A DNA stretch of 64,000 nucleotides from Streptomyces sp. H39-S7 (GTDB lineage Bacteria > Actinomycetota > Actinomycetes > Streptomycetales > Streptomycetaceae), in the NCBI RefSeq assembly GCF_027158205.1, contig NZ_JAPVLU010000006.1:1-64000 (forward strand), in the 5' to 3' direction. The position numbers and the translations under genes are program-made. The notes below the pieces were generated by a model. That model made no database searches. It worked only from the letters and a program-made list of their open reading frames with translations, and was not told the origin of the DNA. This document shows, in pieces, positions 15,673 through 24,687 of the stretch (positions are counted from its first letter, which is position 1; the number at the start of each line of letters is the position of its first letter).

Positions 15673-18300
15673 CTACAGCGGGTTGGCGACGCGCCGCTCG
15701 TAGAACGCCTTGGCAGCGATCAGCCCCGCCCCGTACAACGCGAGAACGGCGGCGACCAGCAGGTAGTAGAGGGATGGCAGAACGGCCATACCCAGCGCGG
15801 GACCGAGGGGTGAGAGCGGCAGCAGCACTCCGATGGCGGCCAGCAGGGTGGTTGCGAAACGGACCGACGTAGGGGCGCGGCCCTCGGCGGCCCGGCGTCC
15901 GGTACGCAGGACGAGCATCACCAGCGCCTGGGTGAGGAGGTTCTCGGTGAACCACCCGGCGTGGAAGGACGCTTGACCGCCGGGACGGCCCGCTCCGTGC
16001 ACCGCGAGCACCAGCACTCCGAAGGTCACCAGGTCGGCTGTGGCGTTGAGGAGGCCGAAACCGGTGATGAAGCGCAGGAAGTCACGCGGCCACAAGACGG
16101 CAGGCCGCCGCAGCGCGGCAGGACCAGGGCGGTCGAAGGCGAAGGCTAGCTGTGCGGCGTCGAAGCACAGGTTCTGCGCCAGTACCTGCGCCGGAAGCAT
16201 CGGGAGGAACGGCAGCAGCAGCCCGGCGACCAGTATCGAGATGACGTTGCCGAGGTTGGAGGACAGGGTGGTGCGCAGATAGGTCGCAATATTTCCGCTG
16301 CTGCGGCGTCCGGCGAGAATCGCGTCGTCGATGGCGGTGAGGTCCTTTGCGGCGAGCACTACATCGGCGCTCTCACGCACGACATCAACTGCGTCACGCG
16401 GGCAGATCCCCACATCGGCGGCCTGCAGCGCGGGCAGGTCGTTGACGCCGTCGCCCAGGAAGCCTGTGGTGTGGCCGCCGTCTCGCAATGCGCCGACGAT
16501 GCGGGCCTTGTGCTCGGGCGTGCAACGCGCGAAGGCCGTGCTGCGGCCGGCCAGCTCTGCCAGGGCTGCGCCCGTCAGGCCATCGACCCGCTCCGCGGTG
16601 ACGACCTCGCCGGGATCCAGGCCCAGGTCCTGGCAGACGCGGGCAGTGGTGCCCGGATGGTCGCCGGAGAGGACCTTCACGGCGATACCCCGGCGGGCCA
16701 GGACCGACAGCGCGTCGGCGGCAGTGGGCGTCAGGGCATCGCGCAGTCCGACAAAGCCGATGAAGGTCAGACCACGCTCGTCAGCAGGTGTGTACGGGCC
16801 CAGTAGCGCCGGACGATCGGCAAGGGCGATGGCCAGCAGCCGCAGGCCGCCCTCGGCCTGGATCGCGGCGAGACGACGCACACGCTCCAGGGCGGTGGCG
16901 TCCAAATCCACCTCGTGACCACCGGCCCGCAGCCGGGTACACCGCTCCAGCACGTCCCCGACCGCGCCCTTGACGACCAGAGTGTGCCCGCCCGGCAGGC
17001 CCTTTCGGCCCGGCCGGCGCACCACCGCGCACGAACTGCGGCGGATCGCGTCGAAGGGCCGGGCGGCAACGCCGTCGTAGGCCAGCAGTTCGTCGCCGCA
17101 ATCTTCGGTTGCTTCCAGGATCGCTTCGTCCAGGGCGTCCGGGGCCGGCAGATCAGCGAGTTGCAGTGTCCACAGGCTGTTGACGGCGGCCCAGTGCACC
17201 TCGGGATCGCTGCGGCCCTCCGGGTCCACATGGCAGTCCAGGATTGGCCGGTCCTGGGTCAGGGTGCCGGTCTTGTCCGTACACAGGACATCGATCGCGC
17301 CCAGGTCGTGCAGCGCCGGCAGCCGCTTGACGATCACCTCGCTGTCCCGTGCGAGGACAGCCGCACCCCGGGCCAGTGCCGTGGTGACGAGGACGGGCAG
17401 CATCTCGGGGGTCAGACCCACCGCCACTGCCACCCCGAACGGCAGGGTTTCCAGCCCACGCCCGCGCACGGCCGCATCAGCCATCAGGACAAGCGGCGGG
17501 GTCACCAGCATGAATCGGATGAGAGTCCAGGAGATCCTGTTCACGGAGCGGTCGAATGTGGTCTCGCGCCGCCGCCGCGCGGGCTCTCGGTAGGTACTCG
17601 CCAGCTGGGTGGCCTCGCCGGTCGCGACGACGACCGCGGTGCCGCTGCCGGAAGCCACGCTGCTGCCTAGAAAGCACAGGTGCGGCTGATCGAACAGGGC
17701 CGTGTCAGGATCAGCGGGAGTATCGACGGGGTATTTGGCGACCGGCGCGGACTCTCCCGTGAGCGGCGCCTGCCGCACGGTCAGGCCGCAGGCGCGCAAC
17801 AGCCGCACATCCGCAGGCACCAGGTCACCCGGCCCGATCCTGATCACATCACCTGGAACCAGTTGATCGACGGGAATCTCCCGGGCCAGTGACGCTCCGG
17901 CCGTGTCGGAACGCCGCTGGACGGTCGCGGTGGTGGCGACGAGCTCACGCAGCGCGGTTGTGGACCGGTCCGCCTGGTACTCCCCGCTGGAGCGCAGCGC
18001 ACAGCTGACCGCGACCAGCACCGCGATCACGCAGGCCGTTGCCCAGGAGGTGACGGCGGCCGACACCAGGCCCAGGCAGAGCAGCACCGCGGTGAACGGA
18101 TCCCTCAGGCTGCCTACGAAACGCAGCGGCCAGGAGGCGGGGCGCTGCGCGGCAAGCCTAGGCCGCGGCGAGCTGGTCGATCTGCTGGTATCCGGTGCGC
18201 AGCAGGAAGGTGTTGAGGCGGCCGTAGGACTTGGCGCCCAGGATGAAGAAGTGCGGCTCGGGGTTGCGCAGCGCCTCGATCCCGACGGACGGCTGGGCAA
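15673..18300 (-). CDS. mgtA: MgtA-type Mg2+ P-type ATPase, N-terminus missing
   Basis: A type IIIB P-type ATPase: ASWPLRFVGSLRDPF aligns with PSPWWVHLWVCYRNPF of E. coli MgtA (about residue 86). It has TGES, the phosphorylation site DKTGTLTQD, GDGVND and the C-terminal helices ending FYERRVANPL. The first 85 or so residues of the family are absent. Only 140 bases upstream the frame runs into the end of the oxidoreductase gene, where the ATG at 18300 gives Ser/Pro-rich shadow sequence. The gene appears cut at its 5 prime end, probably at a deletion junction near 18160. Whether it is translated is uncertain. Confidence 0.8.
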   Translation of the reverse strand: MPSRPSGSRRCATPSRTSSSWAPSPTAASTPSCCAPDTSRSTSSPRPRLAAQRPASWPLRFVGSLRDPFTAVLLCLGLVSAAVTSWATACVIAVLVAVSCALRSSGEYQADRSTTALRELVATTATVQRRSDTAGASLAREIPVDQLVPGDVIRIGPGDLVPADVRLLRACGLTVRQAPLTGESAPVAKYPVDTPADPDTALFDQPHLCFLGSSVASGSGTAVVVATGEATQLASTYREPARRRRETTFDRSVNRISWTLIRFMLVTPPLVLMADAAVRGRGLETLPFGVAVAVGLTPEMLPVLVTTALARGAAVLARDSEVIVKRLPALHDLGAIDVLCTDKTGTLTQDRPILDCHVDPEGRSDPEVHWAAVNSLWTLQLADLPAPDALDEAILEATEDCGDELLAYDGVAARPFDAIRRSSCAVVRRPGRKGLPGGHTLVVKGAVGDVLERCTRLRAGGHEVDLDATALERVRRLAAIQAEGGLRLLAIALADRPALLGPYTPADERGLTFIGFVGLRDALTPTAADALSVLARRGIAVKVLSGDHPGTTARVCQDLGLDPGEVVTAERVDGLTGAALAELAGRSTAFARCTPEHKARIVGALRDGGHTTGFLGDGVNDLPALQAADVGICPRDAVDVVRESADVVLAAKDLTAIDDAILAGRRSSGNIATYLRTTLSSNLGNVISILVAGLLLPFLPMLPAQVLAQNLCFDAAQLAFAFDRPGPAALRRPAVLWPRDFLRFITGFGLLNATADLVTFGVLVLAVHGAGRPGGQASFHAGWFTENLLTQALVMLVLRTGRRAAEGRAPTSVRFATTLLAAIGVLLPLSPLGPALGMAVLPSLYYLLVAAVLALYGAGLIAAKAFYERRVANPL

Positions 18301-19306
18301 GACAGTCGCCGCCCGCGGAGCCGAGGAGGGCGGCGGAGAGGTTCATGGGGGCGCCGGTGGCGTAGCACTCGTGGACCTGCAACTGCCGGTAGAGGGAGGC
18401 GTCGCCGGTGTAGCCGGTCAGCGCCACGACGTGGTCGCAGACGACCTCGCGCGGGCCGCCCTCGGTGGCGAGATGGGCGCGGACCCGGTCACCGTCGGGG
18501 CTGAGGGCCTGGACGTGGGCGCCGGTGTGGACGGTGAGCCGGTCGTTGGCGCCGTCGGCGAGGGCCCGGGAGGTGTCCACGAGGTGCTGGCGGCCGGGCA
18601 GTGTGTCGTCCGGTACCGCGCCCCAGTCGGGCGCCGTACCGCGCACCGCCCACTGGACACGGGTGCTGGGCAGGGCGGCGAGGTCGCGGGCCGCGGTCTG
18701 GGCGGATTTTCCGGCGCCGACGAGCAGGACGGTGCCCGCCCAGCGGCCGGCGTCGCCGGTGTCCGGGAGGGTACGGGTGATGCGGTCGGCGAGGGCGCGT
18801 TCGCCGGGGGCGGGGATGCCGCCGGGGCCCAGGGTGTTGGGGTGGGAGTAGGTACCCGTGCAGTCCAGGACGAGATCCGCCTGGGCGGTGTCCTCGCCGT
18901 CGGGAGTGTCCAGGAGGAGGGTGAAGGGTGCGGCGGTGCGGGTGTCGGTGCCGATGTGCTCGTGTTTGAGCAGGCCGGTGCGGGCGATGCCGGCTACGCG
19001 GGTGCGTAGCCTGATCCGGCCTTGGACGGCGGGCAGTGCGGCGAGGGGGTCGAGCAGGCGGGTGGCCAGTTCGGCCCCTCTGGGGCAGTCGTCGCCGGTC
19101 GGGGCGTCCGGCAGGTGGGTCCGCATCCGGCCCGAGACGTTCAGGTCCCACGGGGTGAAGAGGCGGGCATGGCCCCAGGCCCGCACGTGGGCGGCGACGG
19201 TCTCCCCGGCTTCGTAGACGGTGAACGTCCATCCGGCGTCGGTGCAGGCGAGAGCGGCGTCGAGGCCGACGGGTCCGGCGCCGAGGATCGCGACGTGTCG
19301 CTGCAT
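18158..19306 (-). CDS. FAD/NAD(P)-dependent oxidoreductase of the organoarsenical cluster
   Basis: 382 residues from the ATG at 19306, preceded by AAAGGAAG; the longer open frame to 20107 lies over the radical SAM gene and is a shadow. It has the Rossmann GAGPVGLDAALACTDAG at the N-terminus, a second dinucleotide fold VLLVGAGKSAQTAARDLA, and ALTGYTGD near the end. This resembles flavin-containing monooxygenases or thioredoxin-reductase-like oxidoreductases without a redox Cys pair. Only 29 bases separate it from the fusion gene upstream, so it is likely the last gene of the arsenic operon, perhaps oxidising the arsenic centre (inference). Confidence 0.8.
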   Translation of the reverse strand: MQRHVAILGAGPVGLDAALACTDAGWTFTVYEAGETVAAHVRAWGHARLFTPWDLNVSGRMRTHLPDAPTGDDCPRGAELATRLLDPLAALPAVQGRIRLRTRVAGIARTGLLKHEHIGTDTRTAAPFTLLLDTPDGEDTAQADLVLDCTGTYSHPNTLGPGGIPAPGERALADRITRTLPDTGDAGRWAGTVLLVGAGKSAQTAARDLAALPSTRVQWAVRGTAPDWGAVPDDTLPGRQHLVDTSRALADGANDRLTVHTGAHVQALSPDGDRVRAHLATEGGPREVVCDHVVALTGYTGDASLYRQLQVHECYATGAPMNLSAALLGSAGGDCLAQPSVGIEALRNPEPHFFILGAKSYGRLNTFLLRTGYQQIDQLAAA

Positions 19307-19335
19307 GGTCGACTTCCTTTCCGTACGGGTACGGG

Positions 19336-21012
19336 TCAGATGGCGCAGTGGACGGGGCGGGGCAGGGTGCCGTCGGTGAGGCGGGCGGCGAAGAACCGCT
19401 CGGTGACCAGCTGTTTGCCCGCCGCGAGCGAGGCTCCGGCGGGCAAGAGGTACAGGTCGGGGCTGGTGACGAGGTCGGCGCCGGCGGGGTGCCAGTGCAG
19501 TCCGTCGGCGGTGACGGTCAGTTCGGGGATGCTGGAGTCCTCGCCGATCTCCACTCCGGTCTCGGCGAATCCGCGGCGCAGTAGCGGGCGTACGGCGAAG
19601 CGGCCGCCGGGCAGGCCGAGTCCGGCCAGCAGTTCGGCGACCGCGGGGACCTCGTCTGTGTTTTCCGGGGTTTCGGTGAGGGCGACGCGCGGAGGCAGTC
19701 CCATGCCGATCAGGTGGCGGATGCCGTCGAGGGTGCGCTGCCAGGAGCCGGAACCGCGGTGGAGGTCGTGGGTGTGGGCGGTGGCGCCGTCCAGGGACGT
19801 CTGGACGGTGAGTTTGCGGCCGGCCAGATCCGCGAGGCCGGCGGCACGCGGGCCTCGCAGCAGCATGGCGTTGGTCATCACGACGGTGGGCAGTTCGGCG
19901 GAGGCGTAGTCGAGGAGGCCGACGATGTCCGGGTGGAGGAAGGGCTCGCCACCGGTGAGGTACAGCTCGGCGAACCCGGCCTGTACGGCCTCGTCGACGA
20001 GGGTGCGGAAGGTGTCGGTGGGCAGGGTGCGGGGAGCCGCCTTGGGGGAGGAGGCGACTGCGCAGTAGTCGCAGGCCAGGTTGCAGTGGAAGTTGGTGTA
20101 GATCCACAGCCGTGACGGGAAGTAGGGGGTCCCGAAAAGCGGGACCACTGGCCGGTCGCCCTGAAGGGCCTGGGGGCCGGTCTCTCCCCAGCCGTCGTCC
20201 GCCGAGCGGAAGCCGGAGGGCAGGGTGGAGCGGTAGAGGTGGTAGCGGCCCTGAGAACGCTCACGCGGCGGCAGGATCTCCAGGCAGGTGGTCCACCAGC
20301 CGGTCTCGATGGTCTCGGTAAAGATCTCGGGGAGTCCTGCGGCGCGCATCGAGGCGGCTTGCGCCCGCCAGTCGTACGTGAGCGGGATCAGTTCGGCGCT
20401 GACGTGCCCGTCGGAGAGGTCGAGAATCGCGTACCAGACCTCGCGGCGGCCGTCGTTGGCGGGTTTGCCGAGCACGCCGACGTTGACGGTGAGGGTGTCG
20501 CCGATGCGCCGCTGCCAGGGCAGGCCGCTGTGGGTGCACAGCACGACGTCGGCCCCGGACGCCTCGGTTCGCAGGCGGTGCTGCTCCTCGGGGAGCGACT
20601 CCCACCAGAAGTCGTTCAAGGCCAGGGTCGAGCCGTGGACCATGTGGACGTCGACGCCGTCGATGGTCTCCCGGTGTTCGGTGGGCAGGGTGCCCATCCA
20701 GGCGGCGAAGTCGCGGCCGGTGGTGGCGAGGGTGTGGTCGTAGATGAGTTGGGCGTACTCGTTGTCCTTGGCGTCGCGGTAGCCGCAGCCGCAGTCGGTG
20801 TCGCCCCGGGCGATGGCCACGTCGTAGTTCCCGGCGACGCACTCGACGGTGTTGTCGGTCAGGATCGGCCACAACGCGTTCACGTCGGCGCCGAATCCGC
20901 CGAGGTCGCCCAGGCACAACAGCCGCTCGGCGCCCCGGGCGCGGGCATCGTCGACGAACGCCTGGAGGGCGTACGGGTTCCCGTAGGGCCCTCCGCAGAC
21001 TGCGATGCGCAT
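19336..21012 (-). CDS. Metallophosphoesterase-radical SAM fusion protein
   Basis: 558 residues. The first 215 resemble a YfcE-like calcineurin phosphoesterase: MRIAVCGGPYGNPYALQAFV, LLCLGDLGGFG, CVAGNYD (61-64), VHMVHGS and CTHSGLPW. However, the usual metal motif DxHGN is GGPYGN, and GNHD is GNYD, so two ligands are altered. Residues 300-558 form a radical SAM domain with Cys310, Cys314 and Cys317 (HCNLACDYC) and LTGGEPFLHPDI. The protein ends HCAI. It lies in the arsenosugar-type operon, so a role on a phosphorylated or ribosylated arsenical is plausible but inferred. A 76-base gap precedes it. Confidence 0.8.
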   Translation of the reverse strand: MRIAVCGGPYGNPYALQAFVDDARARGAERLLCLGDLGGFGADVNALWPILTDNTVECVAGNYDVAIARGDTDCGCGYRDAKDNEYAQLIYDHTLATTGRDFAAWMGTLPTEHRETIDGVDVHMVHGSTLALNDFWWESLPEEQHRLRTEASGADVVLCTHSGLPWQRRIGDTLTVNVGVLGKPANDGRREVWYAILDLSDGHVSAELIPLTYDWRAQAASMRAAGLPEIFTETIETGWWTTCLEILPPRERSQGRYHLYRSTLPSGFRSADDGWGETGPQALQGDRPVVPLFGTPYFPSRLWIYTNFHCNLACDYCAVASSPKAAPRTLPTDTFRTLVDEAVQAGFAELYLTGGEPFLHPDIVGLLDYASAELPTVVMTNAMLLRGPRAAGLADLAGRKLTVQTSLDGATAHTHDLHRGSGSWQRTLDGIRHLIGMGLPPRVALTETPENTDEVPAVAELLAGLGLPGGRFAVRPLLRRGFAETGVEIGEDSSIPELTVTADGLHWHPAGADLVTSPDLYLLPAGASLAAGKQLVTERFFAARLTDGTLPRPVHCAI

Positions 21013-21088
21013 GAGGCGGTCTCCAAAAGTATCGAGGCGAAAGGGGAAAGGGGAAAGGGAGCCTTTAGGTGCGTCCGGTTCGTGCCGC

Positions 21089-21793
21089 TCAGGGGCTTCT
21101 GTTCGGCAGGAGGCGGGGGCCTGCGGTGTAGCGGGCGTGGATAGCCTGGGGGTCGACGCCGACGAAGTAGAGCAGCTTGAGGTACTGCATGAAGGCGATC
21201 ATGCGCCAGGTCCCGTGAGCGATCAGCCGGCGTGAGGAGGCTGTCGAGGTGGCGTGCAGCAGGCGCAGTTGGCCGCGGCGGTGCAGGCGCCGCGACATCT
21301 CCAGGTCCTCCATGATGGCCAGGTCGGGGAAGCCGCCGAGGGCGTCGAAGGCGGTGCGGCGGATGAACATGGCCTGGTCGCCGAAGATGTGGTGGAGGCG
21401 CCGCGCGCGGGCGTTGGATGTCCACGCGAGGTAGTTCAGGGCGGGTGTCCGGCGGTCGAAGCGGAGGGTGAGGCCGCCTGCGACCACGGCCGGGTCGGCG
21501 AGAGCGGCCCTGATCTGGCCCAGGGCTTCGGGCTCGATGGCGGTGTCGGCGTGGATGAACCATAGGATGTCGCCGGACGCGTGCCGGGCGCCCTCGTTCA
21601 TCTGCTTGGCCCGGCCGCGCTCACTGCCGATCACGGTGGCGTGGCGAGCGGCGAGTTCGGCGGTGGCGTCGGTGGAGCCGCCGTCCACGACGATCAGCTC
21701 GCAGTCGGGGAAGTCCCGGCACAGGCGGCTCACCGCATCGTGGATCGTGGCCTCTTCGTTCAGCACTGGGACGATGATCGACACCGGCGTCAT
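21089..21793 (-). CDS. TIGR04283-like arsenosugar biosynthesis glycosyltransferase
   Basis: 234 residues of a GT-A family 2 enzyme: VSIIVPVLNEEATIHDAVSR, CELIVVDGGSTDATAELAAR, GRAKQMNEGA, WFIHADTAI with the DxD-like acid, and FGDQAMFIRR. This subfamily is found beside arsM and radical SAM genes in organoarsenical clusters. It probably transfers the dimethylarsinoyl-ribosyl unit or a sugar to an acceptor. The ATG overlaps the stop of the TIGR04282 gene (ATGA). Confidence 0.85.
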   Translation of the reverse strand: MTPVSIIVPVLNEEATIHDAVSRLCRDFPDCELIVVDGGSTDATAELAARHATVIGSERGRAKQMNEGARHASGDILWFIHADTAIEPEALGQIRAALADPAVVAGGLTLRFDRRTPALNYLAWTSNARARRLHHIFGDQAMFIRRTAFDALGGFPDLAIMEDLEMSRRLHRRGQLRLLHATSTASSRRLIAHGTWRMIAFMQYLKLLYFVGVDPQAIHARYTAGPRLLPNRSP

Positions 21794-22464
21794 GGCCTCT
21801 CCTTGGGCTGGAGCAGGGCGGCGATCGGCGGGGGCAGCGCCGGATCCGTCAGGAGCGCGGCTGCGTCCTCGGGGGTGTCCAGGTCCCGCAGCGGAGGCTG
21901 CATTCCCATGCTCAGTCCTTCGGCGTCGGCGAGGGTGTGGGTCGCTGCGAGTACCCGGTCCGTGCTCCAGACATCCGGGGCGAGGGCGAAGAGCATGGTG
22001 TGGGGCGCTCGAAGACCGATCAGGTAGTAGCCACCGTCGAACGCCGGGCCCAGTGCCACGTCATGGTGTTCAAGAGCGGTGAACGCGGCGGTCAGAAGGT
22101 CGCCGGTGAGGGTCGGTGCATCGGTGCCGATGACCAACAGCGGGCCCGCGCCGTCGGCGAAGGCATCCGTGACGGCCGCGGTCAGGCGTTGTCCGAGGTC
22201 TTCACCGCGCTGGCTCAGCAACCGGACATCGGCGGGCACCGACGTGCTGATGGCGTCCCTGCCGTGGTCCGGGGCGTAGGCGAGGTAGGTCCGCGAGGCA
22301 TGGGCGGTGGCCAGTTCCACGGTGTGGCGCATGAGTTCTGCCTGAAGTTCCGCGCAGCGCAGCGGGCTCAGCAAGGGATGCAGCCGGGTCTTGACCGTGC
22401 CCGGCAGGGGCGGTTTGGCCATGACCAGGATCGCGGGGGTGCCCCGGTGGCCGGCGGCGTTCAC
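21790..22464 (-). CDS. TIGR04282-like (DUF2064) arsenosugar biosynthesis protein
   Basis: 224 residues with the DUF2064 features AILVMAKPPLPGTVKTRLHP, LLVIGTDAPTLTGDLL and ALGPAFDGGYYLIGL. The fold resembles nucleotidyltransferases that activate sugars or lactate. In organoarsenical clusters it accompanies TIGR04283. It may activate arsenoribose-1-phosphate for transfer (inference). It overlaps genes on both sides by four bases. Confidence 0.87.
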   Translation of the reverse strand: MNAAGHRGTPAILVMAKPPLPGTVKTRLHPLLSPLRCAELQAELMRHTVELATAHASRTYLAYAPDHGRDAISTSVPADVRLLSQRGEDLGQRLTAAVTDAFADGAGPLLVIGTDAPTLTGDLLTAAFTALEHHDVALGPAFDGGYYLIGLRAPHTMLFALAPDVWSTDRVLAATHTLADAEGLSMGMQPPLRDLDTPEDAAALLTDPALPPPIAALLQPKERP

Positions 22465-23249
22465 GCGTTGAACCGGTAGACGAATCCGGCCCCGCTCACG
22501 GCGTCCAGGGAGGGCAGCGCGTGCTCTGCCAGTGTCGCGAAGACCTCCTTGCTCGCCGCCATGCGGTCCAGCAGTGCCTGTACCGGTTCCGGTTCGGCGG
22601 CGACGCCGTTGGCGTAGTCGGTGACGAAACCGACCAGTGCCATGGGCAGTTCGGCTTCCCCGGCCAGGACGACCTCCGGTCCCGCGGTCTGGCTGACGGC
22701 ACTGACCCCGGCCGCGGCCAGGGCGGCCACCTCCGGGCGCGAGTTGAACCGGGGCCCGTCGACGTGCCCGTACACACCCTGCGTCGCGACGGGCACCCCA
22801 CTCTGCCCGGCGGCGGTGATCAGCGCTTGGCGCAGCGGTTCGCTGAAGGGCTTCTCGAAGATCCAGTGGCCGCGGCCCGCCTCGCCAGGGGTGTCGTACC
22901 AGGTGCAGGGGGTGCCATCGGGCAGCCGGTTGGAGGGAAAGTACAGGTCATCGAAGACCACCAGCGAGCCCGGCCGCAGATCCGGGTCAAGGGAACCGCA
23001 GACGGTGAAAGACACCACGGCGTCCGTCTCGCAGGCCAGCAGGGCCGCCAGGTTGGCCTTGTGGTCGACCTGGCTGGAGAGCCGATGGTGACCGGCGCCG
23101 TGCCGGGACAGCTGAACGATCTCCGCGTCCCCCAGGCGTCCCTCGGTGACGGTGACCTCGCCGTGGTCGGTGACGACGATCCGCTCCGCGGCCCGTTCCA
23201 GATGGGGCCAATCGTAGCTGCCCGAGCCGGTGATCACACCGATGCGCAT
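22461..23249 (-). CDS. MTA phosphorylase-like nucleoside phosphorylase
   Basis: 262 residues of the PNP/MTAP family: RIGVITGSGSYDWPHL (phosphate loop), SRHGAGHHRLSSQVDHKANL, CGSLDPDLRPGSLVVFDDLY, and PRFNSRPEV with the Glu region of purine binding. Ordinary members cleave 5-methylthioadenosine to adenine and methylthioribose-1-phosphate. Here the likely substrate is 5-deoxy-5-dimethylarsinoyl-adenosine, giving arsenoribose-1-phosphate (inference from the cluster). Its end overlaps the TIGR04282 gene. Confidence 0.85.
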   Translation of the reverse strand: MRIGVITGSGSYDWPHLERAAERIVVTDHGEVTVTEGRLGDAEIVQLSRHGAGHHRLSSQVDHKANLAALLACETDAVVSFTVCGSLDPDLRPGSLVVFDDLYFPSNRLPDGTPCTWYDTPGEAGRGHWIFEKPFSEPLRQALITAAGQSGVPVATQGVYGHVDGPRFNSRPEVAALAAAGVSAVSQTAGPEVVLAGEAELPMALVGFVTDYANGVAAEPEPVQALLDRMAASKEVFATLAEHALPSLDAVSGAGFVYRFNA

Positions 23250-23253
23250 GAAA

Positions 23254-24687
23254 CTACTTCTCCTTCGGTGACATGCCGGACGAGCGGCCGGCGGTGGTGC
23301 GGACCTCGACGATCGGCAACAGGGTGCGAAGTGCCGCGTTCTCGGCCGGGTCGAGTACGGCGTGTTGCACGCAGGCGGGGACGAGGGTGCCGTTCTCGGG
23401 GTGGGCCATGGCGTAGTGGCAGGCGGCCAGCCGCTCCTGGGTCTCGCGCAGCCGGGGCTCCATGGCCTGCTCGCCGCGCTGCATCATCTCCCAGGCCGGG
23501 GCGACGACATCGGCGTCCATGAACTGATGCATGACGAACGTGACCGGGCGCACCCGCATCCGGTGGCGGGCCAGCCGCAGCAGCCCGACGCGGCGGGCGG
23601 TGCGGGCCAGCCAGCGAAGCGCCATCACCGCCGTGGACGGGTGGCGGGCCACCACCCGCAGGACCCTGGCGGCGAGGAGGGCGGGTGGGGTTCCGGTAAA
23701 GGTGACCTTTCCGAAGTATCGGAAGAACGCGTCGCGTACGGCGAGGTCGCGCGGGTCGTCGCCGTCGAGGAACGGATACCAGCGGCTGCCCACGTAGAAG
23801 CCGTAGGCGGTCCGGTTGCAGCGTACATCGCCGTTCTCGAAGACACGGTAGTCCAGCCGGGTCCCCGCGCCGCGCTCGATCTCCGCCCACACCGCGTCCG
23901 GGGTCGCCTCGCGGAACTTCTCCTTCCAGCGCCGCTCGTCGCCGAGGAACGCGGCGGGCTGGAAGGAGAACATGCCGTAGCCCATGGCGTGGCAGTCGCG
24001 GATCACGCCCGCGATCTCGTCGAGGTTGCCCGGAGTGACGGTCATGTTGTGGGCGAGGAAGAACCGAACCCTGTGCTCGTGCCGCAGACGGGTGAACATG
24101 GCGGCGAACCGTGCCCGGTACGGGTTCAGCGACTTCTCGTCCGGCGGGCGTTCGATGCCGCGCCTGCCATACATGAACTTGTCGAAGTGCGCGGCGAAGG
24201 ACAGCCGCCCGATACGCCGTGTGCCATCCGGGCCGAGTGCGAGGCGGGTGAGGTAGTCGTCGTCGAAGTCGCCGTGGGTGAAGCTCATCGGTTCCCTGCC
24301 GTGCTCCCGCATGATCGTCAGCGCGGCGGCGTGGTCGTCGGGGGTGAGCAGGCTGACCTCGCCGCCGATGAGCTGGGTGTGGGCGCGGGGGCCCCGCAGC
24401 TCACGCAGCAGCGCCATCTGCGCGGCGATCTGGTCGTGGGTGTGGGGGCCGTCGATGCGTACTTGGTTGGCGTCCCGGGAGTGATAGCAGGGGGTGCACT
24501 TGAGGTTGCACTTGGGGAAGACGCCGTGGGTGCCCTCGCAGCCGACGCCGTGCCGGCCCAGGATCTGGCCGGGAGTTCTGGCGGCTTCGGGGAGTTCCGC
24601 CCAGCGGCGTTCCATGGCCTCGGCGAACTCGGTGTCGTAGGGGCGAGTGGCATTTTCGAGGGCGCGCAGTGCCGTGATGATCCGCAT
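23254..24687 (-). CDS. Radical SAM protein of the organoarsenical cluster
   Basis: 477 residues from the ATG at 24687, which shares one base with the stop of the MauE-like gene. Cys60, Cys64 and Cys67 (KCNLKCTPCYH) form the CX3CX2C site for the iron-sulfur cluster that cleaves SAM. Other features are THTHDQ near 83, IGGEVSLLTPDDH and PMSFTHGDFD. The N-terminal helix and long C-terminal basic region (about 350-420) are unusual. It is a candidate for adding a 5-deoxyadenosyl group to dimethylarsinous acid, as ArsS does, but it is not an obvious ArsS. Fragments of a second copy lie at 31237-31367. Confidence 0.82.
   Translation of the reverse strand: MRIITALRALENATRPYDTEFAEAMERRWAELPEAARTPGQILGRHGVGCEGTHGVFPKCNLKCTPCYHSRDANQVRIDGPHTHDQIAAQMALLRELRGPRAHTQLIGGEVSLLTPDDHAAALTIMREHGREPMSFTHGDFDDDYLTRLALGPDGTRRIGRLSFAAHFDKFMYGRRGIERPPDEKSLNPYRARFAAMFTRLRHEHRVRFFLAHNMTVTPGNLDEIAGVIRDCHAMGYGMFSFQPAAFLGDERRWKEKFREATPDAVWAEIERGAGTRLDYRVFENGDVRCNRTAYGFYVGSRWYPFLDGDDPRDLAVRDAFFRYFGKVTFTGTPPALLAARVLRVVARHPSTAVMALRWLARTARRVGLLRLARHRMRVRPVTFVMHQFMDADVVAPAWEMMQRGEQAMEPRLRETQERLAACHYAMAHPENGTLVPACVQHAVLDPAENAALRTLLPIVEVRTTAGRSSGMSPKEK

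Noticed and set aside
19307..20107. An N-terminal extension of the FAD oxidoreductase frame
   Set aside because: It overlaps the metallophosphoesterase-radical SAM gene, is Arg/His/Pro-rich, and a good ribosome site precedes the ATG at 19306.
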